Positions 17,910 to 28,355 of a stretch of DNA of 64,000 nucleotides are shown here, one piece after another. The translations under genes and the position numbers were made by a program. The stretch comes from Nonomuraea thailandensis. GTDB taxonomy: Bacteria; Actinomycetota; Actinomycetes; Streptosporangiales; Streptosporangiaceae. Under the pieces are notes generated by a model. That model searched no databases, was not told the origin of the DNA, and was given only the letters and a program-made list of their open reading frames with translations. The DNA lies in the NCBI RefSeq assembly GCF_024172165.1, contig NZ_JAMZEB010000001.1, positions 790,442-854,441 of the forward strand, given 5' to 3'. How positions within the stretch are numbered: the stretch's first letter is position 1; each line of letters opens with the position of its first letter.

Positions 17910-18434
17910 GTCGACCACGATGATGTCCGAGCGGCAGATCTTGGCGATGGTCCGGGCGACGCTGCCGTCGACTTGGGCCCGGCCGATGGTGGCGGCCAGG
18001 GTTTCCAGGGTGAACCAGGACACGCGTAGGTCGGCGTCGATGGCCTGGTGGCAGAGGGCTTCCATGAAATGGCTCTTGCCGGTGCCGGACGGGCCGGAGA
18101 TCACGCAGTTCTCGTGGCGGCTGACCCATTCCAGGGTGCGCAGGGCGTTCTGGGTGGCCTGTGGGATGGACGACAGTTCGCTCTTGTAGGAGCCGAAGGT
18201 CTTGCCGTTGGGCATGTTGGCGCTCTTGCGGCGGCTGCGACGGGTGGCGTTGTCCCGGCCGACGACCTCTTCGGCGAGCAGGACCCGCACCACTTCGGCG
18301 GGATCCCAGCGCTGAGCGCGGGCAATGGCCAGCACGTCGGGTGCGGCTTTGCGGGCGTAAGGGAAGCGCATCCGGGTGAACAGGACTTCCAGTTCGGCCG
18401 GGATGGGTGGCGCCTTGGGCAGCGAAACGCTCAT
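17859..18434 (-). pseudogene. istB: IS21 helper ATPase istB, C-terminally truncated
   Basis: 191 residues. An IstB/DnaC-type AAA+ start is intact: Walker A in ISGPSGTGKSHFMEALCHQAI and the beginning of Walker B in SDIIVVD. Instead of the expected second Asp and roughly 70 further residues, the sequence goes into LCRDRDYAEDGPAEAC and stops at 17859. The sensor and arginine-finger part is therefore missing. It lies 70 bp after istA, the normal IS21 order. The loss coincides with the repeat block at 17823-17909. The helper ATPase is presumably non-functional, so this IS21 should be immobile on its own. Confidence 0.85.
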
Positions 18435-18504
18435 GTGTAATCTCCAAGTGTTGATGAGTGGTCAGGCCGCCGAATCGGCATGGTGGTTGATGTCGGCGGC
18501 CTGG

Positions 18505-20061
18505 TCAGTCTTCGTTCTTGCGGTTTTGAGGTGTGGCGCGGATGGCGGCCCAGGAGGCCGTGCCGGGCTGGGCCGAATGCTTTTCATCGGCCATCGAGGT
18601 GGGGCCGGTTGCTGAGCTGCGGGCCAGGTGGTCGCAGATGGACGCCAGATCGCTCTCGCCGAAGCGGCCGTGGATGGCGGCCAGGCCGAGCGCTGCGTCG
18701 ACGCGTTCGACGCCGACCAGCGAGGCGAGTTCGATCGCGCGGGCCATCTTGGCGCGGATGCGGGCGACCCCGGTGGCCGCGGCTTCGATCAGCCATGCCT
18801 CGGCGCCCGGGCCGATGGCCAGGAAGCGTTCTTCGGCCTTGGTCTGCGGGCGTGGCCTGGGCTGACGCGGTCCGTTGCCGCCGGGATGGTCGGGATAGTG
18901 GGCCTCGACGATGCGGGGCCGGCCGGGAGTCGACAGTTGATGCCGCCAGAGTTCGGCCAGCCCGGCGCCGCCGCTGTGTTGCTCGCTCGGTCCGCCGTGT
19001 GTCCGCCGGCCGACGATGACCAGTTCGTCGCCGTGGACCCGGCACCAGACCTTGCGGCCTTCGTGCCCGGGCGGCACCGAGTAGCGGACATCGCCCCAGC
19101 GGATGGTGCGGTCCTCGCCGACCAGGCGTTCCTCGCCGAGTGCGAGTGCGTAGGGTTCGGCGGGCAGCGGGTGCAGGCGGGCGAGTTCCTCTTGGAGCAT
19201 GTGGGTGGGCAGCCGGCGGGTGGCCCGGTGCAGCCGGTGGTTGACCTGCTCGGCCCAGCGAGCGCAAGCGTCCTCCAGTTCGGCGAAGCTGCCATAACTG
19301 GAGCGCAGGCTCGTGGTGGTGGGCACCAGATCGGCTTTGGCGATCTTCACGGTGTTCTCCACGCCGCCCTTGGACTCGGGGTCGAACGGCTCACAGGTGT
19401 GCACCACGCATCCGTAGTGGCGGCCGAGCTCGACCATCTGCGGGTGCCGGACCGGGATCTTGGCGATGTGCTCGACGGTGACCGTGCGGGGGTTGTCGGT
19501 CAGCAGATAGGTCGGGGCTCCGCCGATCATTCGCAGCGCCGCGTCCAGGCAGGCGGTCAGCGAGCCGAGCGTCTGGTCCCAGGTCGGCAGCACCACCCGG
19601 AACTTCGACCAGGCCAGCCAGGCGCAGAAGAGCTGAGTACGGCGTCCGGCGATGCGTGGTCCCTCGCCCCAGTCCCACTGCAGCCACATGCCCGGCTCGG
19701 GGATCCAGGGCCGGTAGACGCGCCGCCGCCCGGTCCGCCACGACTCCTTGATCGCTGCCACAGCTCGCCGGGTGGTCCGCTCCGAGCCGCGAAAGCCCAT
19801 CGCCACCAGGTCTTTATGCACCACGTCGGCCCGCACCTTGCCGCCCGACCGCTCGATCTTCTCCTCGATCTTGGCCAGGAACGGGTCGATCGACCTGGGC
19901 CGCGACGCTCGCTCCGGCGGGACGCCGCCTGTTTCACGCATCGTGATGTAGCGCTGCACCGTCTTGGGGTCACACCCGGCCAGCTGTGCCGCTGACCAGG
20001 CGCATCCGGTCAGATCGTAGGCGCGGAAGATCTCCATCAACTCCGCATCGGACTTGGTCAC
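18505..20061 (-). CDS. istA: IS21 family transposase IstA
   Basis: 518 residues from a GTG at 20061, which gives the usual beginning (TKSDAELMEIFRAYDLTGC). A helix-turn-helix is followed by the rve catalytic core: W-D-W-G-E region (LQWDWGEGP), LLTDNPRTV with the second Asp, and ESKGGVENTVK with the Glu. The C-terminal part (VRYSVPPGHEGRKVWCRVHG) is the family's beta-barrel segment. The gene looks complete, with an extended in-frame start at 20148 that is not needed. Its partner istB is truncated. It is unrelated at close range to the istA fragment at 12534. Confidence 0.9.
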   Translation of the reverse strand: MTKSDAELMEIFRAYDLTGCAWSAAQLAGCDPKTVQRYITMRETGGVPPERASRPRSIDPFLAKIEEKIERSGGKVRADVVHKDLVAMGFRGSERTTRRAVAAIKESWRTGRRRVYRPWIPEPGMWLQWDWGEGPRIAGRRTQLFCAWLAWSKFRVVLPTWDQTLGSLTACLDAALRMIGGAPTYLLTDNPRTVTVEHIAKIPVRHPQMVELGRHYGCVVHTCEPFDPESKGGVENTVKIAKADLVPTTTSLRSSYGSFAELEDACARWAEQVNHRLHRATRRLPTHMLQEELARLHPLPAEPYALALGEERLVGEDRTIRWGDVRYSVPPGHEGRKVWCRVHGDELVIVGRRTHGGPSEQHSGGAGLAELWRHQLSTPGRPRIVEAHYPDHPGGNGPRQPRPRPQTKAEERFLAIGPGAEAWLIEAAATGVARIRAKMARAIELASLVGVERVDAALGLAAIHGRFGESDLASICDHLARSSATGPTSMADEKHSAQPGTASWAAIRATPQNRKNED

Positions 20062-20158
20062 AAGCCCCCTCCCGGTCGAAATGGCTGGTTCCCTCCACCG
20101 CCACTCAACCCGGGCCAAGCGTCGCTGCACGCCGGGACACACAGGCAAGATCGAGAGA

Positions 20159-20237
20159 TTACGTGGCCATCGACCATGATTTCCGATGTCCGCTCATCAG
20201 GATGCTTACGGCCATCTACCTGGAATCACATGTCCGC
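20159..20237. repeat. Imperfect 35-bp direct repeats, probable IS21 end
   Basis: Two similar blocks, 20159-20193 and 20206-20237, share TTACG, GGCCATC/GCCATC, ACC and ATGTCCGC at the same relative places. They lie just upstream of istA, where IS21 elements carry repeated transposase-binding sites. The exact element boundary was not determined. Confidence 0.5.
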
Positions 20238-20253
20238 CGACCTGGAGTTTTAG

Positions 20254-20370
20254 ATGGCCGCATACAGACTCAGCAAAAACGGCAAGCCGTTCAGAGCTCT
20301 CGGAGCCATGGCCTGCTCCGGAGTTGTTGTCGCCCTGGGCATGTTGTTCCTGGCGGCTCGGGCCGGTTAG
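20254..20370 (+). CDS. Possible 38-residue single-span membrane peptide
   Basis: An ATG at 20254 opens a 38-residue frame with a basic start (AAYRLSKNGKPFRALG) and one hydrophobic span (AMACSGVVVALGMLFLAARAG). The upstream TGGAG is a weak ribosome site. It lies between the IS21 end and the racemase gene. Composition suggests a small membrane protein, but the evidence is only compositional. Confidence 0.35.
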   Translation: MAAYRLSKNGKPFRALGAMACSGVVVALGMLFLAARAG

Positions 20371-20456
20371 TGATGGCTTCTCAGCGCCAGTACCAAGTTC
20401 CGTTTCCCGCGGGCGCGGAGGATCGCGGACTCAGCTGGCCGGATTGACGAAGGCCT

Positions 20457-21206
20457 TCACGAAATCGGGTTCAGAGCCGTCTGAGGCTGGGCGTCTGGGG
20501 CTGGGGGGCGACCGGGTGTCAAGCTGGTCTCGACGATGGCTTCGACGTGCAGGCCGGTCGAGTCCAGCAGCGGCAGGTCAGGGAAGTGCTGCGAGCCCAC
20601 GAGCTGCGTGATCTCGGTGCAGCCCAGGATGATCGCGTCCGCCCCGCGGGCGCCGAGGTCCGCCATGATCCGCAGGTACCGCGCCCGTGACTGGTCGGTG
20701 AAGACGCCCTGGGTCATCTCGTCGAAGATCACCTGGTCGACGAGCCGGCGATCCGCCTCGTCGGGGACAAGGACGGACAGGTTTTGTACGGCGAGGCGGT
20801 CACGATAGAAGCCGGCCTCCATGACCGGCAGAGTTCCCAGAAGGCCGAGCTTACGGGCCCCGTGCCGGTGCGCGGCATCGGCGACCACATCCGCGATGTG
20901 CAGGAAAGGCACCGAAATGGCCGCCTCGATGGCGGGCGCCACGCGGTGCATGGTATTGCTCCCGCACGCGATGAATTGGGCCCCGGCGAGCTCCAGTGCG
21001 CGCGCCTTGCTCGCCAGATAGTAACCGGCCTCATCCCATGCATCGGCTCTGACGTATCGTTCGATGACAGCGAAGTTGACGCTCGACAGCAACAGTTCCG
21101 CACGTTCATGGCCGCCGAGACGCTGGTTGACGCGCTCATTGATACGCTGGTAATAATCGACCGTGGCAACGCTGCTCATACCGTGGAGCAGCCCGATGGT
21201 AATCAT
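20457..21206 (-). CDS. Aspartate/glutamate racemase family protein
   Basis: 249 residues with the racemase fold signature: start ITIGLLHGMSSVATVDYYQ, mid CGSNTMHRVAPAIEAA, and the second catalytic region LGCTEITQLV with C196. Family members interconvert L- and D-amino acids using two opposed Cys. Here the first Cys (C81) sits three residues before Asn instead of the usual two (C-x-N-T), so the first acid/base residue may be displaced. The C-terminal tail after VETSLTP is Pro-rich and non-conserved. No operon partner is present. Amino acid specificity cannot be told. Confidence 0.82.
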   Translation of the reverse strand: MITIGLLHGMSSVATVDYYQRINERVNQRLGGHERAELLLSSVNFAVIERYVRADAWDEAGYYLASKARALELAGAQFIACGSNTMHRVAPAIEAAISVPFLHIADVVADAAHRHGARKLGLLGTLPVMEAGFYRDRLAVQNLSVLVPDEADRRLVDQVIFDEMTQGVFTDQSRARYLRIMADLGARGADAIILGCTEITQLVGSQHFPDLPLLDSTGLHVEAIVETSLTPGRPPAPDAQPQTALNPIS

Positions 21207-21577
21207 GCGATCCTCACGAGAGATGGCCGGGAATATCCAATGACCGACCCGGCTATTCAGATGGCTCAGAGCCTGAGCCTTCCATGAATCCCTCGAGAGT
21301 TAAGAATATTTACTGCCAACCGCCACCGGCTTCCTGCCATCGCGGCGACCACGGCCGCCGGGGGTGGTCTGTTCGCCGGCAGGCTCGGGCGGCTCCCGGC
21401 CTTTGAGGACCGCACACCACCCGAGCCAGGCCAACGGCGCACCACCATCGGGCTTCTCATCAGCCGGAGGGGCGAATGGCAGGATAAGGGCGCAGATCGG
21501 ACGTTAAGAGCATGGCCGGAACAGCCGGATATGGTGAAGATTGTTCACATCATCGCTACAACAATCGGAGGGAACCC
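21207..21577. other. Intergenic region between racemase and small secreted peptide
   Basis: About 370 bp with no recognised gene. An AT-rich patch near 21300-21312 could be promoter sequence. The end of the region carries GGAGGGA at 21568-21574, the ribosome site for the peptide gene at 21578. Confidence 0.45.
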
Positions 21578-21712
21578 ATGAAGCGCATCCTCATGGCCAC
21601 GATCGCGGCTGCGCTGGTAGCCGGCGGGGTCGCCGCGGCAGTCGCCGCACCGGCGGCCGCGGACTCTGTGCGCATCACCTCAGGTGATGCAACCGACAAC
21701 CGCGACATGTAA
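21578..21712 (+). CDS. Very small secreted peptide (44 residues)
   Basis: A strong GGAGGGA site precedes the ATG at 21578. The product is a standard Sec signal peptide (MKRILMATIAAALVAGG, then an Ala-rich region ending AAPAAA) followed by only about 16 residues, DSVRITSGDATDNRDM. Either this is a genuine secreted micropeptide or the gene was cut short by an early stop. The good ribosome site and clean signal peptide favour expression. It has no obvious partner gene. Confidence 0.6.
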   Translation: MKRILMATIAAALVAGGVAAAVAAPAAADSVRITSGDATDNRDM

Positions 21713-22299
21713 CGACGTGTGAGGAGGCCGGGCCATCGCCTTGCGCCTGGACAAGCGCTCGCGCGCTGTGGTCACGGCATGTGACCAGGACCACAGTCTG
21801 ACCGGCGGCTCTGGCCGCCCGCCCGCTCTTCGCTCACGTGCCGCCGGCGACCTCGCCGGCGGATGGGCCACGACGACAAGAGCGGCGGGCCTTCATGCCG
21901 TCCACGGTCTCGAGCCGTGCGCACACTCCCGCCGCTCCTGCTCCGCGGGTGTGTATCCACCCCTTGCCCGCACCGCGTACCACGATCGTCTGAACTCAGG
22001 GCTCCAAGCAACCTGGGCGTCGAGATGCTCCTCCACCCGGCGGTCCACGAGTTCACCTGGCAGGATTTCGTCGATTTATGGCCGCCCCCTCCCACGCACG
22101 TCGTTGACGAGTTGAATAGTTGATCAGAAGCGGCAGACGGATCGCCTTTCGCCGGCGAAGCGGTGGGCACACAATACGGACTTTCAGCGGGTCATATGAT
22201 GGCATGCTGTCCGAGGGGCTCGTTCGATATGAGACTTCAGATGGCAGATCCCCGCACCATCGCTTACTCACACCGCCGTAAAGGCGCCCAGGAGGGACC
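21713..22299. other. Intergenic region with a strong hairpin, upstream of secY
   Basis: About 590 bp without a recognised gene. CCGCCGGCG (21841-21849) and CGCCGGCGG (21854-21862) form a 9-bp stem with a 4-base loop, a possible terminator for the peptide gene although no T-run follows. A frame ending near 22123 with LHPAVHEFTWQDFVDLW may be a remnant. GGAGGG at 22291-22296 serves secY. Confidence 0.45.
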
Positions 22300-23604
22300 G
22301 TGCTGACCGCGTTTACCCGGGCGTTCCGGACACCGGACCTGCGCAAGAAGTTGCTCTTCACCCTGGGCATCATCGCGCTTTTCCGTCTCGGCTCGGTTCT
22401 TCCGACCCCGGGAGTCCACGTACAGAACCTCGCCGCCTGTTTCGACCAGGCTCGGAGTGGCGACACCGGCAACATCTACGGGATGGTCCAGCTCTTCAGC
22501 GGCGGTGCGCTGCTGAAGCTTTCCGTGTTCGCGCTGGGCATCATGCCGTACATCACCGCGAGCATCATTCTTCAGCTGCTCGTCGTGGTCATTCCGCGAC
22601 TCGAAGCGCTGAAGAAGGAAGGCCAATCCGGCCAGACCAAGATCACGCAGTATACGCGTTATCTGACCATCGGGCTCGCGGTTCTGCAGTCCACCGCCTT
22701 CATCGCGCTGGCCCGCACCGGCCAGCTCTTCCCGAACTGCCAGCAGGACGTTCTGCTCGACCCCGACAACATCTTCCAGATCGTGACGATGGTGGTCATC
22801 ATGACCGCCGGTACGTCCGTGATCATGTGGCTCGGTGAGCTCATCACCGACCGCGGCGTCGGCAACGGCATGTCCATCCTGATCTTCACGCAGGTCGTCG
22901 CGGTGTTCCCGTCCGAGCTGGCCAACATCTTCCAGGCGAACAAGTTCACCTTCGCCGTCGTCATGGTGGTCGGCATCTTCATGATCGCCGCGGTGGTCTT
23001 CGTCGAGCAGGCGCAGCGCCGCATCCCGGTCCAGTACGCCAAGCGCATGGTGGGGCGCAGGATGTACGGCGGCACGTCGACGTACATCCCGCTGAAGGTC
23101 AACCAGGCCGGCATCATCCCGGTGATCTTCGCGTCGTCCCTGCTCTACCTGCCGCAGCTCGTCACGTCGCTCTTCCAGACCAGCGACAACGTGGTGATCA
23201 CCTGGATCTCGCAGAACCTGGCCACGGGCGACACCCCGATCTACATGGCCACGTTCTTCCTGCTGATCATCTTCTTCACCTACTTCTACGTGTCGATTAC
23301 GTTCAACCCCACTGAAGTCGCCGACAACATGAAGAAGTACGGTGGGTTCATTCCGGGCATCCGCCCCGGCCGTCCGACGGCTGAATACCTGAACTTCGTG
23401 CTCACCCGTCTGACCGCGCCCGGCGCGCTCTATCTGGGTCTGATCTCCATGGTCCCGATCGTCGCGCTGGCGGTGGCCGGTGCGAGCCAGAACTTCCCGT
23501 TCGGAGGGACGAGCATTCTGATCATGGTAGGCGTCGGCCTGGACACGGTGAAGCAGATCGAGAGCCAGTTGCAGCAGCGTGATTACGAAGGTTTCCTGCA
23601 GTAG
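22300..23604 (+). CDS. secY: SecY, protein translocase channel subunit
   Basis: 434 residues, full length, with ten hydrophobic segments. It begins LTAFTRAFRTPDLRKKLLF, as actinobacterial SecY does, and contains GIMPYITASIILQLLVVVIP (helix 2 signature), RGVGNGMSILIF, the cytoplasmic loop KRMVGRRMYGGTSTYIPLKVNQAGIIPVIFASS and ADNMKKYGGFIPGIRPG. SecY forms the Sec channel with SecE and SecG. It starts at a GTG with GGAGGG six bases upstream. It normally lies in the ribosomal spc operon next to adk and map; none is here, so this is probably a second copy or a relocated gene. No frameshift or missing motif was seen. Confidence 0.95.
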   Translation: MLTAFTRAFRTPDLRKKLLFTLGIIALFRLGSVLPTPGVHVQNLAACFDQARSGDTGNIYGMVQLFSGGALLKLSVFALGIMPYITASIILQLLVVVIPRLEALKKEGQSGQTKITQYTRYLTIGLAVLQSTAFIALARTGQLFPNCQQDVLLDPDNIFQIVTMVVIMTAGTSVIMWLGELITDRGVGNGMSILIFTQVVAVFPSELANIFQANKFTFAVVMVVGIFMIAAVVFVEQAQRRIPVQYAKRMVGRRMYGGTSTYIPLKVNQAGIIPVIFASSLLYLPQLVTSLFQTSDNVVITWISQNLATGDTPIYMATFFLLIIFFTYFYVSITFNPTEVADNMKKYGGFIPGIRPGRPTAEYLNFVLTRLTAPGALYLGLISMVPIVALAVAGASQNFPFGGTSILIMVGVGLDTVKQIESQLQQRDYEGFLQ

Positions 23605-23928
23605 GGAGATGGTTTTCACGGGCCGGCAGCGTTTGCTTTCCTGGTTGTAGGCACGGTGTGTGGCTGATCAGGTTGGTCCGAGCAGGGCTTGCGGGCGGGT
23701 CGCGGTGCCGCTGGCATGAGCATCTGCATCCAGGCGAGAAGTTCGCAGGCCGGAGCGACGAGCTCGCATCAGATCTGGGGCGGGCGAAGTGGTACAGCGG
23801 CAGGTTCGCCGCTCTGGCGTCGGTGACGAAGCACGTGACACGGCACCCGCCGACGTCACCATGGCCAAGGGCTCACAGGTCTTCGCACCTGCCTCACCCA
23901 ATGAAGGGAGAAGCCAGAGTCAAAACGT

Positions 23929-24432
23929 GTGACCGCAAACCTTCCAGAAACGTCACTGGCAGGAATGCCACCTGGTGAGGCACAGATACGCCTTGTGCGA
24001 GGTCCGGTGTGGCCACCATGCTTTAGCCGATCGTTACGTGGGGGACCTGTGGATGACCTTCCGGCCGCCAGGACGGCGTCGCACACCGTCCTGTACGAGG
24101 AATACGATGGCGCCCCGGCAAGCACTGTCGGATATGCCCAGGCCGGCGAGGTCCACCTGGTCATGGATCCGGGAAGGGCCGGAGACCGATCATTCATCCC
24201 GGACTCGCCACGGACAACGGCAAGGGCGCCGGAACCGGTCAGCGACGTCGTGTTCAGCCATCATCACCCTGAGCACACGCTGAACACGGCGCTCTTCCTC
24301 ATCGCCCGATTCCATGACCACCGGACGGCCTACTCCGCTGATCGGCGGCTCTTACGGACGCCGAGGGCTAAGAGGGCATCGGATCTTCTTACGCAAGGCT
24401 CTGTCCGTATCGGAGCGGCGATCCCATGGTGA
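23929..24432 (+). pseudogene. Decayed metallo-beta-lactamase-fold hydrolase fragment
   Basis: The segment EVHLVMDPGRAGDRSFIPD followed by VSDVVFSHHHPEHTLNTALF and ARFHDHRTAY resembles the first zinc-binding region (HxHxDH; here HHHPEH) of MBL-fold hydrolases. The rest of the domain, with the other zinc ligands, is absent, and the frame runs out at 24432. The flanking 23605-23928 and 24433-24834 show no gene. I read it as a degraded fragment. The start of the remnant is uncertain. Confidence 0.5.
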
Positions 24433-24834
24433 CTTGGAGATCGTGTGCGAGTGGCCAGCTACGAGTCGATGCGGCGTTGGCTCGGCGACACCGGCTTCGT
24501 CCATGGTGAGGCCACGCTGCAGAGCCTCGCCATCGGCGTGAGCTTTCGTCGAGGAGGCAGGCGGCGGGCGGCCTTCCGCATCAGGGGCAAGCGGGACGGC
24601 TTCCTCTTGATGGGCCTTCTGAGCCGCCGGCTGAGCTGATCGCTGCGGGCCCTTCGTCACCGCCTGTTTCACATCCCGCGTTCCATGAGCCGCCCGTCGG
24701 GGTTTCCAGGTGCGTGACGGGATAACGGACACCGGGAGCACAGCGTCACCGGCGCGAAGAGCTTCAACCCGGCACCACCAGGGCCTGCGGGAGACCGGGA
24801 CGACTCGATCTGTACACAAAGGGGGAACTGAACC

Positions 24835-25827
<993 letters not shown>

Positions 25828-26556
25828 CTGTGGCCCACCCCGAAGCAGGGCCCACCCGCCACATGACGACGGCGGGAGCGGGCATGCTGCGATCTTCGGG
25901 GTGGTCTCTCGCGTCGACCGAATCCGCAGGCCGATGATGCGCGCGGTGGCATGAGAGTCGGCCTTGGCTGGCACTGGCCGTGATCATCGTGATTGCCAGG
26001 CTCAACGTCCTTGCGTTCCGCAGCCGCCAGCCGGCCATGGAGCCCAAGTCCGATCCACAGGGGTGAACGCTTGTGAAGCCACTGGTCGCCGGCATGGCGG
26101 AGGCCATCCGCGGCCGAGCCGCTCCATCGGCTCCTCTGACTGAAACGCACGGTAAATCTGAACAAGATCGGCAGCCGATGCCCGGGCCTATTCCTCAACC
26201 GGTAGCTCAACGCGATCCTCGCTGGCGGGGTTGATCCGGAATGGACAATCCGCGAACGAACTAACGAGCGATGCATGCGCGTCGCGTGAGGAGCGAGGCG
26301 ACCTTCCCGTCAAATCCGGTTCCGAGCGGCGGCTGCCCGTGCGACACAGGGTGCCGTACCCAGCAGGGCAGTCAGATCGAGTTCGCGCGGGCTATTCCTG
26401 TTTGAGCTCGGCCATCCGCCACGTCCAGGTGCCGGCATCCCATTCGGCGCATTGGCCAGGCTCCATGACCCGCACCACGTCCTGCAGACCGACCACGCCG
26501 CAGCCCCTGTGCCAGGCATCGCGCAGGCACACACTTTCGTACTCGTCGGCCTTCCG
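25828..26556. other. Gene-poor region before the insertion sequence
   Basis: About 730 bp with no recognised gene. On the minus strand a 66-residue frame (26392-26592) reads KADEYESVCLRDAWHRGCGVV and ends MAELKQE. It is protein-like, and its 5' part runs into the IS end at 26557, so it may be the 3' end of a small gene cut by the insertion. Confidence 0.4.
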
Positions 26557-28135
26557 CGTCAGAGTCAATGAACCAGTCCCGGTCTGAAACACCTATCAAC
26601 CGCGGGTAGTTTGATCACTCCGTGGAAGAGGTTGGAGCAGGTGGCAGGACCACAGCAGGACCCCGAGTCGTCCCAGGCCCGTACGCGCAAGCCAGGTAAG
26701 CGTACGTTGCTGGCCCCGTCGGTGAAGTACCAGGTGTTCGTCGAGGTGCTCACCGGCCAGTCCACTCAGGGCCAGGCGGCCGAGAAGTACGGCGTGAACC
26801 GGATGACGGTGAACGTCATCTGCAAGACCGCCAAGCAGGGTGCGCTGGACGCCTTGGCTGGTGCCTCGACATCTGGCCGTCCGGGCAAGAGCCCCGAGGC
26901 CGTCGAGCTGGAAGCGGCTCGCAGGGAGATCGAGCGGTTGCGCGCGACGGTGACCGAGCAGGCCGTCGCCTTGCATCTGCACCAGGGAAAATCGCTTTGG
27001 GGCTGAACGCCGGCCTGGTCCCGCCGCGAGTCGACGCGTCCGTCAAGGCCGGTCTGCTGGAGCTCGTCACGTACGCGGCGCGTGAGGGCGGCTGGTCGAT
27101 GCGCCGCTCAGCCGCGCTGCTGGGGCTGGATCACGTGCGGGTGCTGCGCTGGCAGGGCCCGCGCCGTGGTGGGACGCCTGGACGATGCCAAGCCGGGCCC
27201 GGAGATCGCGTTGCACGCGCTGTTGCCGTGGGAGCGCGAGGCGATCGTGAAGATCGCCGAGGAGTGGCTGGAGATCGACCGCTCGCACCGCAAGCTGGCC
27301 CACCGGGGGTCGCGGCTGGAGGCGTTCTACGCCTCGGAATCGACGGTGCTGCGAGTGTTGCAGGCGGCCGGGATCAGCGTTGTCGAGCGGCCCGTGCGCG
27401 AGCGGCGGCCGCGCCGGGAGTGGCCCGAGTGGGCCGGGCTGGTGCCGGGCGTGATCACGATCTATGACTTCACGCACTTTCGCGGGCTGCCGTCCTGGTG
27501 CGCGATCGCGGTCCTGGATGTGGTCTCGCGCTACTGGCTGGCCACCGTGGTCTCCCCGGAGGAGACCTCCACCCAGGTTGAGGTGGCCTACACGCGCGCA
27601 CTGGAGATGCTGGGCAAGGCGCATCTCCTCGACGACCAGGCGTTCTTGGCCGACTTGCGCGGCGGGCAGGTGCCCGATCACGACGCCTTCCCGGTGCTGC
27701 TGGCCGTCTCCGACAACGGGCCGCAGATGACGTCCTCGGCGACCAGGACGTTCATGGCCGGGGCGCGCATCGCTCAGCACTTCGGTCGTCCTGGTACGCC
27801 GAATGACCAGGCGTGGATTGAGTCGCTATTCGGGCACGTCAAGGAGGAGTTCCCGCACCTGGGCAAGATCACCGACCCTGGGGAGCTGGAGGCCGAGCTG
27901 GACTCGATCCGGACGTTCTACAACGAGGTCAGGCTGCACGAGGGCCTCGGCTACGTCACTCCCGATGACGAGCATCACGGGCGAGGCGAGACCATCCGGG
28001 AGGCCCGCCGGGCCGGGCTGAAAGCTGCTCACGAGGTCCGGGTTGCGACCCGGCGCGAACTACGCCAGGATCCCGTATAACCCCTCTCGCGATTGATAGG
28101 TGTTTTCGGCCCTATCTGGTGCATTTTCTCGGACA
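26557..28135 (+). mobile_element. Insertion sequence of the rve/DDE type, about 1.58 kb
   Basis: The ends align as imperfect inverted repeats: from 26557 on the left and inward from 28135 on the right, sharing AATG, ACCAG and the long match ACACCTATCAA-Y-CGCG (left near 26590; right, complement, near 28085-28105). It contains the two-part transposase gene at 26611-28080. No short target duplication is obvious. A 15-bp repeat, CTTTCGTACTCGTCG, lies outside the ends at 26534-26548 and 28143-28157. Confidence 0.72.
26611..28080 (+). pseudogene. IS3-like two-frame transposase, extra frameshift in orfB
   Basis: orfA (26611-27006) has a helix-turn-helix (VLTGQSTQGQAAEKYGVNRMTVN) and a coiled segment. 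Near AAAA at 26988 the frame shifts by -1 into orfB, as in IS3-type programmed frameshifting. orfB then changes frame again at a GGG at 27155-27157: removing one G joins DHVRVLRWQ to ARAVVGRLDDAKPG. The rve core is otherwise complete, with Asp in TIYDFTHFRG, Asp in VSDNGPQM and Glu in WIESLFGHVKEEFPHL. As sequenced the transposase cannot be made by one programmed shift, so the copy is probably dead unless the extra G is an error. Confidence 0.78.
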
Positions 28136-28318
28136 CGCCTCGCTTTCGTACTCGTCGAGATCGTCCTCTTCCTGCGGCGCCCTCGAGTAGAACGCCCCTT
28201 CGGCGTCATGGTCGTAGCCGACCCGGTGTAGTGCCATGTGGTCGTGCAGGATGTCGAGCTGAATGATCACGCAAGCCTCTTGCGGCTCGTCGAACGGCCA
28301 GCGGTGATGGTGGGTCAC
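28112..28318 (-). CDS. Small acidic hypothetical protein abutting the IS
   Basis: A GTG at 28318 with AAGGAGA five bases upstream opens a 68-residue frame: THHHRWPFDEPQEACVIIQ, then an Asp/Glu-rich end (EEDDLDEYESE). The last ~8 residues are encoded by the IS terminus (up to 28135), so the native C terminus is probably lost. I do not recognise the family. The DEYES peptide is repeated in the frame on the other side of the IS, raising the possibility that one gene was split. Confidence 0.5.
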   Translation of the reverse strand: MTHHHRWPFDEPQEACVIIQLDILHDHMALHRVGYDHDAEGAFYSRAPQEEDDLDEYESEACPRKCTR

Positions 28319-28355
28319 GGGGTCTCCTTGCAAGGCGCGCGTGTCCCTCTGATTC

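Noticed and set aside
12534..20061. One large composite integrative element with defined attachment sites
   Set aside because: The recombinases and IS21 copies are present, but no matching end repeats or integration target could be identified, so the boundaries are unsupported.
22264..23619. A 451-codon open frame antisense to secY
   Set aside because: Composition is His/Arg/Asp-rich and repetitive, as expected from the complement of SecY codons; there is no ribosome site.
26534..28157. The 15-bp repeat as the target duplication of the IS
   Set aside because: It lies outside the aligned ends by several bases on each side and is far longer than duplications of IS3-like elements.
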